Assembly: GCF_900142025.1 (NCBI RefSeq)
Contig: NZ_FQZM01000022.1
Location: forward strand, 1 to 61,172
From: Desulfofundulus thermosubterraneus DSM 16057
GTDB taxonomy: Bacteria > Bacillota > Desulfotomaculia > Desulfotomaculales > Desulfovirgulaceae
Direction: 5' to 3'
Length of the DNA: 61,172 nt
Shown here piece after piece: positions 37,004 to 46,743 of this stretch. A model generated the notes under the pieces. That model ran no database searches, was not told the origin of the DNA, and saw only the letters and a list, made by a program, of their open reading frames with translations. Position 1 is the first letter of the stretch. The number at the start of each line of letters is the position of its first letter. The translations under genes were made by a program, and so were the position numbers.

Positions 37004-38548
37004 TTATTTAAGCAGTGCCGGCACACCCAGAAGCGGCCAGATGGTCAGGGCAAACACGGCCAGCAGGACAAGGGCCATAATACTGGCAGGGATGCCGGCA
37101 ACGAAGAACTCACCGGCAGTGAACTGTTTGGACTCGTAGGCGATGGCGTTGGGTGCAGCCCCCACCAGCAGGCAGAAGGGCAATCCTGCCGCGGCCAGGG
37201 AGGTCCACAGGATCAGTTCCGGGTTGACCCCAAGGTATTTGGCGATGATCAGGGCCACGGGCAGGGTGATGGCAATGGCGGCCACGTTCATGATGAAGTT
37301 GGTCATAACCATTACCAGGAAGAAGATGGCCAGCACGAAGATCAACCAGGGAGCCTGCTTAAACATGCCCAGCCAGTGTACGGCCATCCACTGGGCGGCC
37401 CCGGTCTGCCACAGGCAGAAGCCGATGGACATGGCTCCGCCGAATAGAAGGACGATATTCCAGGGAATCCGCTTTTCCAGATCCTCCACCGTAAATAAGC
37501 GGGTCAGGAAGAACAGTAACCCCAGCGTGAGCATAATGGCGCTCTTGTTCAGGCTTTTCAGCGCCGGGATGAAGTTTTGCGAAGCCAGGAGAGCTACCAC
37601 TACCGCCACTGCTACACCGACAAAGATTTCCTGTTTGGTCAGGGGGCCGAGGCCGGCGGAGAGTTCTCTCACCTTTTCCTTTAGACCGGCAATGCGGTCT
37701 TTTTCCGGCCTGAACCAGATGATCATCAAAAGCCAGATTAAGAGCATCATGGCGAAGCCGTAAAGGACCATGACCTCAGTATAACGGGCAAAGCTGATTT
37801 CCTGGCCCGTAATCTGCTTGTAGAACCCCAGGGCCACTACACCCCGGGCGGCTCCCAGCAAGGTAATCAGGCTGCCCGCTCCGGCGGTGAAGGCCATGCC
37901 GATGAACAGGGCCTTGCCGAACCGGCTGGTTTCACCTTCTCTGGTGCCGTAGAGCCCCAGAATGGCCATTAAAATGGGGAACATGGTGGCGGCTACGGCC
38001 GTGTGGGCCATGAAAAGGGTCAGGATAACGGTAACCACGAAAACTCCCAGAAGGATCATTCTCGTGTTTTCACCGGTGATCTGCAGCATCTTAAAGGCCA
38101 GCCGCCTGGTCAGGCCCACTTTGGTAAAAGCCAGGCCGACCATTAAAGAACCGAGGATGAATAATACCGACGGATCCATGAAATCCCTGAAGGCAACGTC
38201 GGCCGGCCGGATGCCGAATAAAGCCTGGAAGATACCGATGGCCAGGGCGGTAGCCCCGATGGGAATAACCTCGAACACCCACCAGATGCCGGCTAAAAGG
38301 AACAGCCCGATGGCCAGCTGGCCTTGCCGGGAAAGGGCGAACTCTTTGCCCGCCGGATCCACGGCTACCGGCAGCGGGGGTAAGAAGTAGAGCAGGAAAA
38401 ACAGTCCCAGGCCAAGGGAGATGAATACGGTGCGCTTCAAGTCCCACTTAAATTCCTTTTGCAACTCAAGTGGTTTGGGTGCCTCTGAAGGTCTGGCGGC
38501 GGTTTGGGACCGGGCGCGCCCGGTGATATCTTCTAAAGTTTTGGCCAT
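37004..38548 (-). CDS. DASS/SLC13-family anion:sodium symporter
   Basis: A 514-residue membrane protein with about 12 segments and the DASS features: the N-terminal block FLLAGIWWVFEVIPIGATAL, HTAVAATMFPIL, and late MTNFIMNVAAIAITLPVAL with LVGAAPNAIAYESKQF. Family members import dicarboxylates, sulfate or phosphate with Na+. In a presumed sulfate reducer, sulfate or a dicarboxylate would be plausible, but the sequence does not decide. The ATG lies behind AAGGAGGGG. It is the first gene of the minus-strand operon, with a leader of about 400 nt. Confidence 0.88.
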   Translation of the reverse strand: MAKTLEDITGRARSQTAARPSEAPKPLELQKEFKWDLKRTVFISLGLGLFFLLYFLPPLPVAVDPAGKEFALSRQGQLAIGLFLLAGIWWVFEVIPIGATALAIGIFQALFGIRPADVAFRDFMDPSVLFILGSLMVGLAFTKVGLTRRLAFKMLQITGENTRMILLGVFVVTVILTLFMAHTAVAATMFPILMAILGLYGTREGETSRFGKALFIGMAFTAGAGSLITLLGAARGVVALGFYKQITGQEISFARYTEVMVLYGFAMMLLIWLLMIIWFRPEKDRIAGLKEKVRELSAGLGPLTKQEIFVGVAVAVVVALLASQNFIPALKSLNKSAIMLTLGLLFFLTRLFTVEDLEKRIPWNIVLLFGGAMSIGFCLWQTGAAQWMAVHWLGMFKQAPWLIFVLAIFFLVMVMTNFIMNVAAIAITLPVALIIAKYLGVNPELILWTSLAAAGLPFCLLVGAAPNAIAYESKQFTAGEFFVAGIPASIMALVLLAVFALTIWPLLGVPALLK

Positions 38549-38954
38549 AAAAACCCCTCCTTGCCTTTTTCATTGTCACTGGACCGTGATGTAGCTGGAT
38601 AGAGCTCCCGCCACCCCCTTTGCATCAGATTCCCGGCAAATTGTGAACTTATGTACTATCCTGGGTATAAAAAGGCCATGTAACCGAAAGTGCATAGCTG
38701 GATAAGCACCCCCCAATCTTTGTTTAATCAGTTAAATGCCAACAGTTGTCTTGTCTGGAGTTGTTAAAGGTGGAACAACGGAAAGGCTTGCTTTATATTC
38801 AAGAGTGGAATGTGAGATAAGACACATATAGTTGTGAATGAGTGCACTAAGGTGCGGTTAAAAAAAGCCACCTGTCCTTTCGTTACCTTTAAGGCCCAGG
38901 TACTGCCTTTCGAACAAGTGTGTGTTGACAATTCAGGTTACTTTTGTCACTCCC
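38549..38954 (-). promoter_or_regulatory. Long untranslated leader of the DASS operon
   Basis: Between the predicted minus-strand promoter and the DASS start lie about 400 nt without a gene on either strand. A stretch reading GACAGGTGGCTTTTTTT on the minus strand near 38865-38885 has a T-run but only a weak stem. No known riboswitch was recognised. Confidence 0.35.
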
Positions 38955-38983
38955 ATCATAGCACAAGAGCTGCGTGAAATCAA
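38955..38983 (-). promoter_or_regulatory. Predicted promoter of the DASS operon
   Basis: Read on the minus strand: TTGATT (38983-38978), a 17-nt spacer and TATGAT (38960-38955). It faces the DASS gene. Confidence 0.55.
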
Positions 38984-39048
38984 GCACAAGTTTTCTAAAC
39001 GCAGGTAAAATTTTTTCGGGAATTGTGATGACAAGAAAGGAAAGTAGT

Positions 39049-39119
39049 CACCCATGACGCTTTCAGCGCCACCAACAGAGGATGAAAAAAGGCCACCGTT
39101 TGCACGGAAGCGAGCGACG
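39049..39119 (+). repeat. Short intergenic repeat, copy upstream of addB
   Basis: Begins CACCCATGACG, contains CCAACAGAGGAT and CCACCGTTT, and ends near AAGCGAGCGACG. About three quarters of its bases match the segment at 51608-51680, in the same orientation. Part of it also resembles element B before tgt. Non-coding; function unknown. Confidence 0.6.
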
Positions 39120-39151
39120 TTGAGCCCGGGCAGATGCCTCAGAAAGAAAAA

Positions 39152-39180
39152 TTGCCAGGAATTCTTTTTTCGGGTAGAAT
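39152..39180 (+). promoter_or_regulatory. Predicted promoter of addB-addA-sbcD-sbcC
   Basis: TTGCCA (39152-39157), a 17-nt spacer and TAGAAT (39175-39180) lie 46 nt before the addB start. Confidence 0.6.
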
Positions 39181-39226
39181 TGGGTAAGGAATAAGTATCA
39201 GTTACGCGCCGGAGAAGGGATAGGGG

Positions 39227-42200
39227 ATGAGCTTACGTCTTTTAATCGGGCGGGCGGGGACGGGCAAGACCCACCGCTGCCTGCTGGAAGTTTGCGCGGA
39301 ACTGGAAAGGGAACCCCTGGGTCCCCCGCTGCTCCTGATTGTTCCGGCCCAGGCCACTTTTAATATGGAGCGGGAACTGGCCGCCCGGGGAGGGAGCCTG
39401 CGGGCCCAGGTGTACAGCTTTCGCCGCCTGGCTCACCGGGTGCTGCGGGAGTCGGGCGGCGCGGCCCGCCTCCCAGTTAGCGAGCTGGGGCGGCGGATGA
39501 TGCTTAAAAAAATCCTGATGGAAGAAAGGGAAAACCTTGGCCTGATGGGTTCTCTGGCCAACCGGCCGGGTTTTCTTGCTTCTTTATCTGATTTAATCAG
39601 CGAGCTGAAAATGCACCGGATTGCCCCGGAAGACCTGAAGGAACTGGTGTCCGGCAGGGATAGCCAGCTGGGGCAGAAGCTTCAGGATTTGTGCCTGGTT
39701 TACCGGCGGCTGGGGGAAAAGCTGGCCGGACGGTTCACCGATCCCGATGATTACCTGGACCTTTTAGCCCAGCGCCTTTCCAGCGCCCCTTTTTTAAATA
39801 ACTGCCGGGTATGGGTGGACGGCTTCTCCTCCTTTACCCCGCAGGAATACGCGGTATTGGGGGCGCTTTTTTCCAAAGCCAGGGAAATAACCATAACCCT
39901 ATGCCTTGATCCGGCTGTCACCGGGCGCCCCCAGGAGCACGATCCCTTTGTCAAACCTTGGCAAACCAGGGAGCGCCTTAAGCGTTTGGCCCGGGAGGCT
40001 AATGTGGCGGTGCGGGAGGAGTATCTGGTGCCCGGTGGCACCTGGCGCCTGGCCCGGGCGCCGGAACTGGCCCACCTGGAGCGCCACTTTTTCCGCTATC
40101 CCACCGTTCCCTATACCGGGAGCGTAAAAAAGGTATGCCTGCTGGCCGGGGTGAACCTGCGGGCCGAGGTGGAGGGAGTAACCCGGGCCATCCGGCGGCT
40201 GCTGCGGGAAGAGGGCCTGCGCCCCCGGCAGATCATGGTGGCCGTGCGGGACGTGGATACCTATTTCCCCCTGTTCCGGAGGATGCTGGCGGATTATGAG
40301 ATCCCCTTTTTTATCGACCACCAGCAGCCGGTGATCCACCACCCCCTGGTGGAGTTGCTGCGTGCGGCCCTGGAGGTGTGGCAGAAAAACTGGGCCTACG
40401 AGCCCGTGTTCCGCTTTTTAAAGACGGGACTGGCCCGGTTGAATGCCGGGGAAGTGGACCGGCTGGAGAACTACGTCCTGGCGGCCGGCATCCGGGGCAG
40501 CTGCTGGTACAACCCGCAGCCCTGGAACTACCTGCCCGGCCGAACCTGGGGCGGGGACGGGGAGCGGCAGGAGCCCCCGCCGCCGGAACTGGAAGAGATC
40601 AACCGCATGCGCTGGCAGGCGATCAGGGAATTGCGGTCCGCCCACCTAAAGGCGCGGGAGAGTGCACCGGGTCGCGCCGTGCGCCTTTCCGGCCGGCAGT
40701 GGGCCCGGATCCTGCTGGAGCTGTGCCTGGACCTGGAAGTGCCCCGGAAGCTGGATGATTGGAGCCGGGCCGCCCAGGAGGCAGGGCATCCCGACCTGGC
40801 CCGGGAACACCGCCAGGTCTGGCGGCTGGTGAGCGGCCTGCTGGATGAGCTGGTGGAAGTGCTGGGGAACGTAGAGCTTACCGTAGCGGAGCTGTCCGGT
40901 GTGCTGGATGCGGGCCTTGAGGCCATGCGCCTTTCCCTGATTCCCCCGGCCTTGGATGCGGTGACCGTGGGCAGCCTGGACCGCTCTCGCCCGCCCCGGG
41001 ATGTGCGGGCCCTCTTCCTGCCCGGCCTCACCGAAAGGGCGCTGCCCGCCAGCATTCGCACCGGCGGGGTGTTCACCGAACGGGAACGGGAGCAGCTCAC
41101 CCTGCTGCTGCGGGACCGGGACCGGGAGCTGCCCGCCGGTACCGTTGACCGGTTGCACCAGGAGCAATTTCTGATTTACCAGGTCCTGACCCGTACGGGC
41201 GGCAAGCTGTTCTTGAGCTACCCCCTGGGGGATGGGGAGGGGCGGGCCGTCACTCCCTCACCGGTGATTCGCCGGGTGCGGGAGTTGCTGCCGGATTTAA
41301 GGCCCCGGTTCCTGCCGGTGGAGCCGCCGGGCGGCGCGGCGGACGTGGATTACGTGGAGCACCCGGCGGGGCTGCTTCCCCGCCTGGCCCTGCGCTGGCG
41401 GGAAGCATCCTGGGGGCTCCCCGTTCACCCCCTGTGGTGGCGGGTACATAACCTGCTGCTGGAAAAGGAAAGCTGGCGGGAAAAATTATCCATTTTAATA
41501 GCCGGGCTGACGGGGCGCAATGTGGAACCCCCCCTGGGGCGCGAACTGGGTCTGAGACTCTGGGGCAGGCGGGAAGGGCAAAAGTACAAGCTCTTTAGCA
41601 GCGTCTCCCGCCTGGAGCGGTTCGTACAGTGCCCCTTCGCCCATTTCCTGGACTATGGCCTGGGGCTGGAGGAGCGGGCGGTATACCGGCTGGCGCCGCC
41701 CGACACGGGCCAGCTGTACCACGAAGCCCTGCGGCTCTTTGTGGAACGGGTGCAAGGGGACGGCCTCCCCTGGGAAGAGCTGGGGGAAGAGGACGTACAC
41801 CGCATATGCACGGAACTGGTGGACAACCTGGCTTCCCGCCTGCAAAACCGCATTCTGCTCTCCAGCGCCCGCTTGCGCCAGCAAAAGGCGCGGCTCTTCG
41901 AGCGGGTAAAGGATTCCGCCCGGGCGCTGGTAAGGCAGATGCAAAGGAGCGGTTTTCGTCCCGCAGCCCTGGAGGTATATTTTGGTCCCCAAGGGAGGGA
42001 GGTACCGCCCCGGGTTCCGGGTACGGGAACAAATACCTTGCCGTTCTGGCCCCGGCTGGTTCTGCCGCCCCTGGAGCTGGACCTGGGCGAGGAGGTTGTT
42101 TTAAGCCTTGGGGGACGCATCGACCGGGTGGACCTGGGGCGGGGCGCTGATGCCCTTTACCTGCGGGTTATCGACTACAAATCCGGTCCCAGCGGGCTCA

Positions 42201-42838
42201 GCCTTCCCGGGGTGCTGGCGGGGGTACAGCTCCAGCTTCTGGTCTACCTGTGGGTGGCCCTGGAGCACTTTGCGGTTCTTTGCCGCCGCTACCAGCAGTC
42301 CCTGTTGCCGGCGGGCGCCTTTTACTTCCAGGTGCAGCGGCCCATCCTGAATCTGGTCCAGCCGGACCTGCCGCCGGAGGAACTGGAGCGGGAGTGGCTG
42401 AAGGCGTTCAGGTTATCCGGCTGGCTGGTGGATCAGGGCGCTGGTTTGTACTCCCTGCTGGACCGGGCCCTTGCAGCCGGGGTCACATCCCTGCTGGTGC
42501 CTGCTGGATTGAATGCCGGCGGCGGCCTTTCCAGGCGCCATGAGGCGTCCGTATTTACACCCGGGGAGTTCCGGATTCTCCTGGATGTCCTGGGCGGGCT
42601 GCTCAGGAAAATCGCCGGCGGCATTATCGAGGGACGGGTGGACATCGCCCCTTTGAAAGCGGGCAGCAGCAGCGCTTGTAATGCCTGCCTGTACCGTCCC
42701 GTGTGCCGTTTCGACCTGTGGCTGCCCGAAAACCGCTACCGGAGCCTGGTTGCAGATGCCAGAGAGCTGCGCGAGCGCCTCCGGAAGGGGGCCGCTCAAG
42801 AGGAGGGAGAGGGCCTTGACCTCTACTCGCTGGACTGA
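39227..42838 (+). CDS. addB: ATP-dependent helicase/deoxyribonuclease subunit B (AddB)
   Basis: Subunit of the AddAB helicase-nuclease that processes double-strand breaks for RecA loading. The 1203-residue protein has an N-terminal Walker A-like GRAGTGKT, a middle helicase-like region with FLPGLTERALP, and a C-terminal nuclease with LYHEALRLF and VIDYKSGPSG. Four cysteines for the Fe-S cluster are present: one in RFVQCPFAHFLDYG and three in SACNACLYRPVCRFD. ATG behind GGGATAGGGG. addA starts 23 nt before the addB stop. Confidence 0.94.
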   Translation: MSLRLLIGRAGTGKTHRCLLEVCAELEREPLGPPLLLIVPAQATFNMERELAARGGSLRAQVYSFRRLAHRVLRESGGAARLPVSELGRRMMLKKILMEERENLGLMGSLANRPGFLASLSDLISELKMHRIAPEDLKELVSGRDSQLGQKLQDLCLVYRRLGEKLAGRFTDPDDYLDLLAQRLSSAPFLNNCRVWVDGFSSFTPQEYAVLGALFSKAREITITLCLDPAVTGRPQEHDPFVKPWQTRERLKRLAREANVAVREEYLVPGGTWRLARAPELAHLERHFFRYPTVPYTGSVKKVCLLAGVNLRAEVEGVTRAIRRLLREEGLRPRQIMVAVRDVDTYFPLFRRMLADYEIPFFIDHQQPVIHHPLVELLRAALEVWQKNWAYEPVFRFLKTGLARLNAGEVDRLENYVLAAGIRGSCWYNPQPWNYLPGRTWGGDGERQEPPPPELEEINRMRWQAIRELRSAHLKARESAPGRAVRLSGRQWARILLELCLDLEVPRKLDDWSRAAQEAGHPDLAREHRQVWRLVSGLLDELVEVLGNVELTVAELSGVLDAGLEAMRLSLIPPALDAVTVGSLDRSRPPRDVRALFLPGLTERALPASIRTGGVFTEREREQLTLLLRDRDRELPAGTVDRLHQEQFLIYQVLTRTGGKLFLSYPLGDGEGRAVTPSPVIRRVRELLPDLRPRFLPVEPPGGAADVDYVEHPAGLLPRLALRWREASWGLPVHPLWWRVHNLLLEKESWREKLSILIAGLTGRNVEPPLGRELGLRLWGRREGQKYKLFSSVSRLERFVQCPFAHFLDYGLGLEERAVYRLAPPDTGQLYHEALRLFVERVQGDGLPWEELGEEDVHRICTELVDNLASRLQNRILLSSARLRQQKARLFERVKDSARALVRQMQRSGFRPAALEVYFGPQGREVPPRVPGTGTNTLPFWPRLVLPPLELDLGEEVVLSLGGRIDRVDLGRGADALYLRVIDYKSGPSGLSLPGVLAGVQLQLLVYLWVALEHFAVLCRRYQQSLLPAGAFYFQVQRPILNLVQPDLPPEELEREWLKAFRLSGWLVDQGAGLYSLLDRALAAGVTSLLVPAGLNAGGGLSRRHEASVFTPGEFRILLDVLGGLLRKIAGGIIEGRVDIAPLKAGSSSACNACLYRPVCRFDLWLPENRYRSLVADARELRERLRKGAAQEEGEGLDLYSLD

Positions 42839-45800
42839 AGAGCAGCAAAAAGCCATTACCACCCGGCGAGGGAACCTGCTGGTCTCGGCTGCTGCCGGTT
42901 CGGGCAAGACTGCGGTGCTGGTGGAGCGGATTATCCGGCGCCTGCTGGACGAAAAAAATCCGGTGGATCTCGACCGCCTGCTGGTGGTTACCTTTACCGA
43001 CGCAGCGGCGGGGGAGATGCGCCAGCGGGTGGGTGCGGCCCTGAACCGGTCCCTGCAGGAACACCCGGCACACCCTCTGGTTCTGCGCCAGCTTTTCCTG
43101 GTACCCCGGGCTTCCATCGGTACCCTGCACTCTTTTTGCGGCGAGGTGGTGCGGCGCCACTTCTACCTGCTGGGACTGGATCCGGGCTTCCGGGTGATGG
43201 ATGAAAACGAAGCGTCCCTTTTACGCTTAGAGGTACTGGAAGAGGTTCTGGAGGAATATTACGAGGAGCACCGGGAATCGCCGCCCGATGCACCTTTCCT
43301 CTACCTGGCCCGGGTCCTGGCGGGCCGCCACGGCTACGACCGGGAGCTGGTGGAGCTGGTTTTGCGCCTGTACGATTATGCCCTGAGCCTGCCCCGGCCC
43401 CGGGCCTGGCTGAACTGGGTGGCAGAATCCCTGGCCGGGGCGGCGGCCCGTTCCTGGGAAGAGCAGCCCTGGCACGAACAGTGGCAGGAAATGATGCGCC
43501 TGGAACTGGAGGACTGGCTGGGCGTCCTGGAAGAGGCACAGCGCCTGGCCGCCGGTCCCGGCGGGCCGCAGCAGTACGCACCGGTACTGGAAAAAGACCT
43601 GGAAAGGGTACGGAGCTGGTTGAAACTGGTAGATAAACCCTTTCAGGACTTGCAGCTGGCCCTGAAAGAGGGTCAAAAGTGGCCGGCCCTGCCCAGGACG
43701 GCCAGGGGAGAGGCGCTGGATGAAATTAAAGAGCGGGTGAAAAAACTGCGGGACCATATCAAAAAGCGGGCGCAGGGGCTGTTTAATGAATATTTCTCCC
43801 GTTCGCCGGGGGATATGATTGGCGATTTGGCCCGGGTTGCCCCCCTGGTGCAGGAGCTGGTGGCGGTGGTACTGCGGTTTGGGGAGGCCTACCGGCAGAC
43901 CAAGCTGGAGCGGGCCGTGGCCGATTTTGCCGACCTGGAGCACTACGCCCTGGCCATTCTGGCCCAAAACGGGGAGGGTTCCCCCTGGGGGGAGGAAGCG
44001 CCGGCGGATCCCCGGGCACCCCTCCTTCCTTCCCCCGTGGCCGCGGAATACCGGGAGCACTTTGTAGAGGTGCTGGTGGACGAGTACCAGGATATAAACG
44101 GCGTGCAGGAGGCCATCCTGGAGCTGGTCTCCCGGGGAGATAACCGCTTTTTAGTGGGTGACGTCAAGCAAAGCATTTACCGCTTCCGGCTGGCGGATCC
44201 CACGGTCTTTTTAAACCGCTACCACCGGTTCAGGCCTCTTGCCCCGGGGCAGGAGCCCGGGCCGGGCTGGCGCCTGACGCTGCGCGCCAACTTCCGCAGC
44301 CGGCCTGAGATCCTGGAGACTGTCAACTACCTCTTCGGGCGGCTGATGACCCGGCGGGTGGGGGAGCTGGATTACGACGAAGAAGCCCGCCTTTGCCCCG
44401 GGGCCAGTTTTCCGGAAAGTACGGCAGGGACGGCGGGCGGCCCGGTGGAGATCCACCTGCTGGATTTCCGCGCTCCGGAAGCGGATCAGGACACCGGCAC
44501 AAAAGGCCGGGAAGAAAACGGGCAGCCGGACATGGAGGAACTGGACCTGGTCCGCCTGGAGGCCCGGTGGGTGGCGGAGCGGGTGCACCGGCTGGTGCTC
44601 CAGGAGAATTTGCACATCTACGACCGGGAGAAAAGGGAATACCGGCCCGTCACCTGGCGGGATGTGGTGGTGTTGATGCGCTCCTTAAGGGGCCGGGTGG
44701 GAGTGTTTCTGGAGGAGTTCCGCCGCCTGGATATTCCGGCCTACGCGGACGGCACGGGGGGTTACTTCGACGCCCCGGAGGTGGAAACGATACTCTCCGC
44801 CCTCCAGGTGATCGACAACCCCCGCCGGGACATCCCCCTTGCGGCGGTGCTCCGTTCACCCCTGGTGGGGCTGGATGCCCCACGGCTGGCGGAGATTCGC
44901 CTGGCCTGCCCGGAAGGCGACTTTTACACTGCGGTGGAAAAGGCCGCGCACCAGCCGCCGGGGGTGGACCCGGAGCTGGCGGAACGGCTGCGCCGTTTCC
45001 TGAAAAGGCTGGACCAGTGGCGGGACCTGGCCCGGCGGCTGCCGCCCGCCGAACTGCTGGAGGAACTTTACCGCCAGACCGGCTACTACGACCTGGTGGG
45101 GGCCATGCCCGGCGGGGTGGTTCGCCAGGCCAACCTGCGGGCGCTGGTGGACCGGGCCCGGCGTTTTGAGGGGACCATCTACCGGGGGCTCTTCCGCTTC
45201 CTGCGTTTTATAGAACAGATCCGGGATGAAGGCGGGGACATGGATGCCGCCCGCTCCCTGGGCGAAAACGAAAACGTGGTGCGGATCATGAGCGTCCACA
45301 AGGCCAAGGGCCTGGAATTTCCGGTAGTGGTGGTAACCGGCCTGGGCCGTCGGTTCAACCTGCGGGATCTTAGCGGCAACTTTCTTTTTCACCGCCGGTT
45401 GGGCTGCGGGCCTGTGGTGGTGGATCTGGAGAAGGGGGTGCGTTACCCTACCGTTCTCCACCGGGTGATCCGGCAGCGCCTGCGCCTGGAAACCCTGGCC
45501 GAAGAAATGCGCCTTTTATATGTAGCCCTGACCAGGGCCCGGGAGCGCCTGATCCTGGCCGCCGCCGTGCGCAATCTGGACCGGCAGGTGGAGGGCTGGC
45601 GGAGCCGGGTGGCGGCGGTGCCGCCGGAAGGGTCCCTGGGCGTCTCCCTGCAGGCGGGGGCCAGGTGTGCCCTGGACTGGCTGGGCCCGGCCCTGTGGAG
45701 CCATCCGGCCCTGGCCGGGTTTTCCCCGGGCGGGGAGCCGGTGGCGGCCGGGACAGGGTGCTGGCAGGTGCACCTGTGGCCGGCGGCGGCTCTCCAGGGG

Positions 45801-46730
45801 CTGTGGGCGGAAGCCGGTTCGGGCGCGAAAGAAGGGGGTCCCTCCTGGACCCGGTGGCTTGAGCGGCTGGAACCGCTGCCCGAGGACTGGCTCCGGCAGC
45901 AGGAGGAAAGCTGGCCGGGCGGCGGGGCTGAACTGGTGAGCCCCGGCGAACTGCGCCGGCGCCTGTTCTGGATCAGCCCCCACCGGGAGCTGGCCCGCCT
46001 GCCTTCCAAAGTCACGGTTACCGAATGGCGGCACCGGCACGAGGAGCTGGAGGAGTGGACCGGTGAGGAGGTGCCCGGGGAAATTTGGACGGGGAAGGTA
46101 CCGGCTGAAAGGCTGGCACCACCCCCGGAGCAGGCGGTGACTTTGCAGGAATTCCCCCCCGGGTTTGACCTGCCTGCTTTTTACACGGGAGAGCACATGA
46201 GTGGAGCCGAACGGGGCCGGGTGGTGCACCTGGTAATGCAGAGCCTGGAGCTGGAAGATCTCCCGGATGAGGCGGGGGTGCGCCGGCACCTGGACCGGCT
46301 GGTGGAGCGGGAAATCCTGCGCCCGGAAGAACTGCAGCTGGTCCGCCCGGCGGAGATCGCCCGCTTCTGGCGGACTGACCTGGGGAGGCGGGTGCTGGCT
46401 GCCGCTAAAGATAACCGCCTCTGGCGGGAGGTGCCCTTTACCCTGGGCCTGGAGGTGCCGGAGCTTTACCCGGAGTTAAGCGATAAAGTGCCGCCGGGAG
46501 AGTTCATCCTCCTCCAGGGGGTCATCGACTGCCTGCTGGTGGAAGAAAACGGCCTGGTGATCATCGACTACAAGACTGACCGGTTGACGGAAGAAGGCCT
46601 GGGGGACGCGGTGCGCCGCTACCGCATTCAACTCGACCTCTACAGCCGGGCGGCGGTAAAAATCCTGGCCAGGCCGGTTCTGGAAAAGTACATCTACTTC
46701 TTCGTCCTCAACCGGGCGGTGGCGGTTTGA
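42816..46730 (+). CDS. addA: ATP-dependent helicase/nuclease subunit A (AddA)
   Basis: UvrD-type 3'-5' helicase with a RecB-type nuclease, partner of AddB. About 1304 residues. Walker A is AAAGSGKTAVLVERI near residue 30, motif Ia TFTDAAAGEMRQRV, motif II VLVDEYQDINGVQ, motif VI LLYVALTRARERLI, and the C-terminal nuclease has GRVVHLVMQSLEL and VIIDYKTDRL. TTG 42816 is the likely start: it gives the family-typical N-terminus TEEQQKAI and lies 7 nt behind GAGGAGGGA. It overlaps addB by 23 nt. Confidence 0.95.
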   Translation: MTSTRWTEEQQKAITTRRGNLLVSAAAGSGKTAVLVERIIRRLLDEKNPVDLDRLLVVTFTDAAAGEMRQRVGAALNRSLQEHPAHPLVLRQLFLVPRASIGTLHSFCGEVVRRHFYLLGLDPGFRVMDENEASLLRLEVLEEVLEEYYEEHRESPPDAPFLYLARVLAGRHGYDRELVELVLRLYDYALSLPRPRAWLNWVAESLAGAAARSWEEQPWHEQWQEMMRLELEDWLGVLEEAQRLAAGPGGPQQYAPVLEKDLERVRSWLKLVDKPFQDLQLALKEGQKWPALPRTARGEALDEIKERVKKLRDHIKKRAQGLFNEYFSRSPGDMIGDLARVAPLVQELVAVVLRFGEAYRQTKLERAVADFADLEHYALAILAQNGEGSPWGEEAPADPRAPLLPSPVAAEYREHFVEVLVDEYQDINGVQEAILELVSRGDNRFLVGDVKQSIYRFRLADPTVFLNRYHRFRPLAPGQEPGPGWRLTLRANFRSRPEILETVNYLFGRLMTRRVGELDYDEEARLCPGASFPESTAGTAGGPVEIHLLDFRAPEADQDTGTKGREENGQPDMEELDLVRLEARWVAERVHRLVLQENLHIYDREKREYRPVTWRDVVVLMRSLRGRVGVFLEEFRRLDIPAYADGTGGYFDAPEVETILSALQVIDNPRRDIPLAAVLRSPLVGLDAPRLAEIRLACPEGDFYTAVEKAAHQPPGVDPELAERLRRFLKRLDQWRDLARRLPPAELLEELYRQTGYYDLVGAMPGGVVRQANLRALVDRARRFEGTIYRGLFRFLRFIEQIRDEGGDMDAARSLGENENVVRIMSVHKAKGLEFPVVVVTGLGRRFNLRDLSGNFLFHRRLGCGPVVVDLEKGVRYPTVLHRVIRQRLRLETLAEEMRLLYVALTRARERLILAAAVRNLDRQVEGWRSRVAAVPPEGSLGVSLQAGARCALDWLGPALWSHPALAGFSPGGEPVAAGTGCWQVHLWPAAALQGLWAEAGSGAKEGGPSWTRWLERLEPLPEDWLRQQEESWPGGGAELVSPGELRRRLFWISPHRELARLPSKVTVTEWRHRHEELEEWTGEEVPGEIWTGKVPAERLAPPPEQAVTLQEFPPGFDLPAFYTGEHMSGAERGRVVHLVMQSLELEDLPDEAGVRRHLDRLVEREILRPEELQLVRPAEIARFWRTDLGRRVLAAAKDNRLWREVPFTLGLEVPELYPELSDKVPPGEFILLQGVIDCLLVEENGLVIIDYKTDRLTEEGLGDAVRRYRIQLDLYSRAAVKILARPVLEKYIYFFVLNRAVAV

Positions 46731-46743
46731 AGGGGGATTTAAC

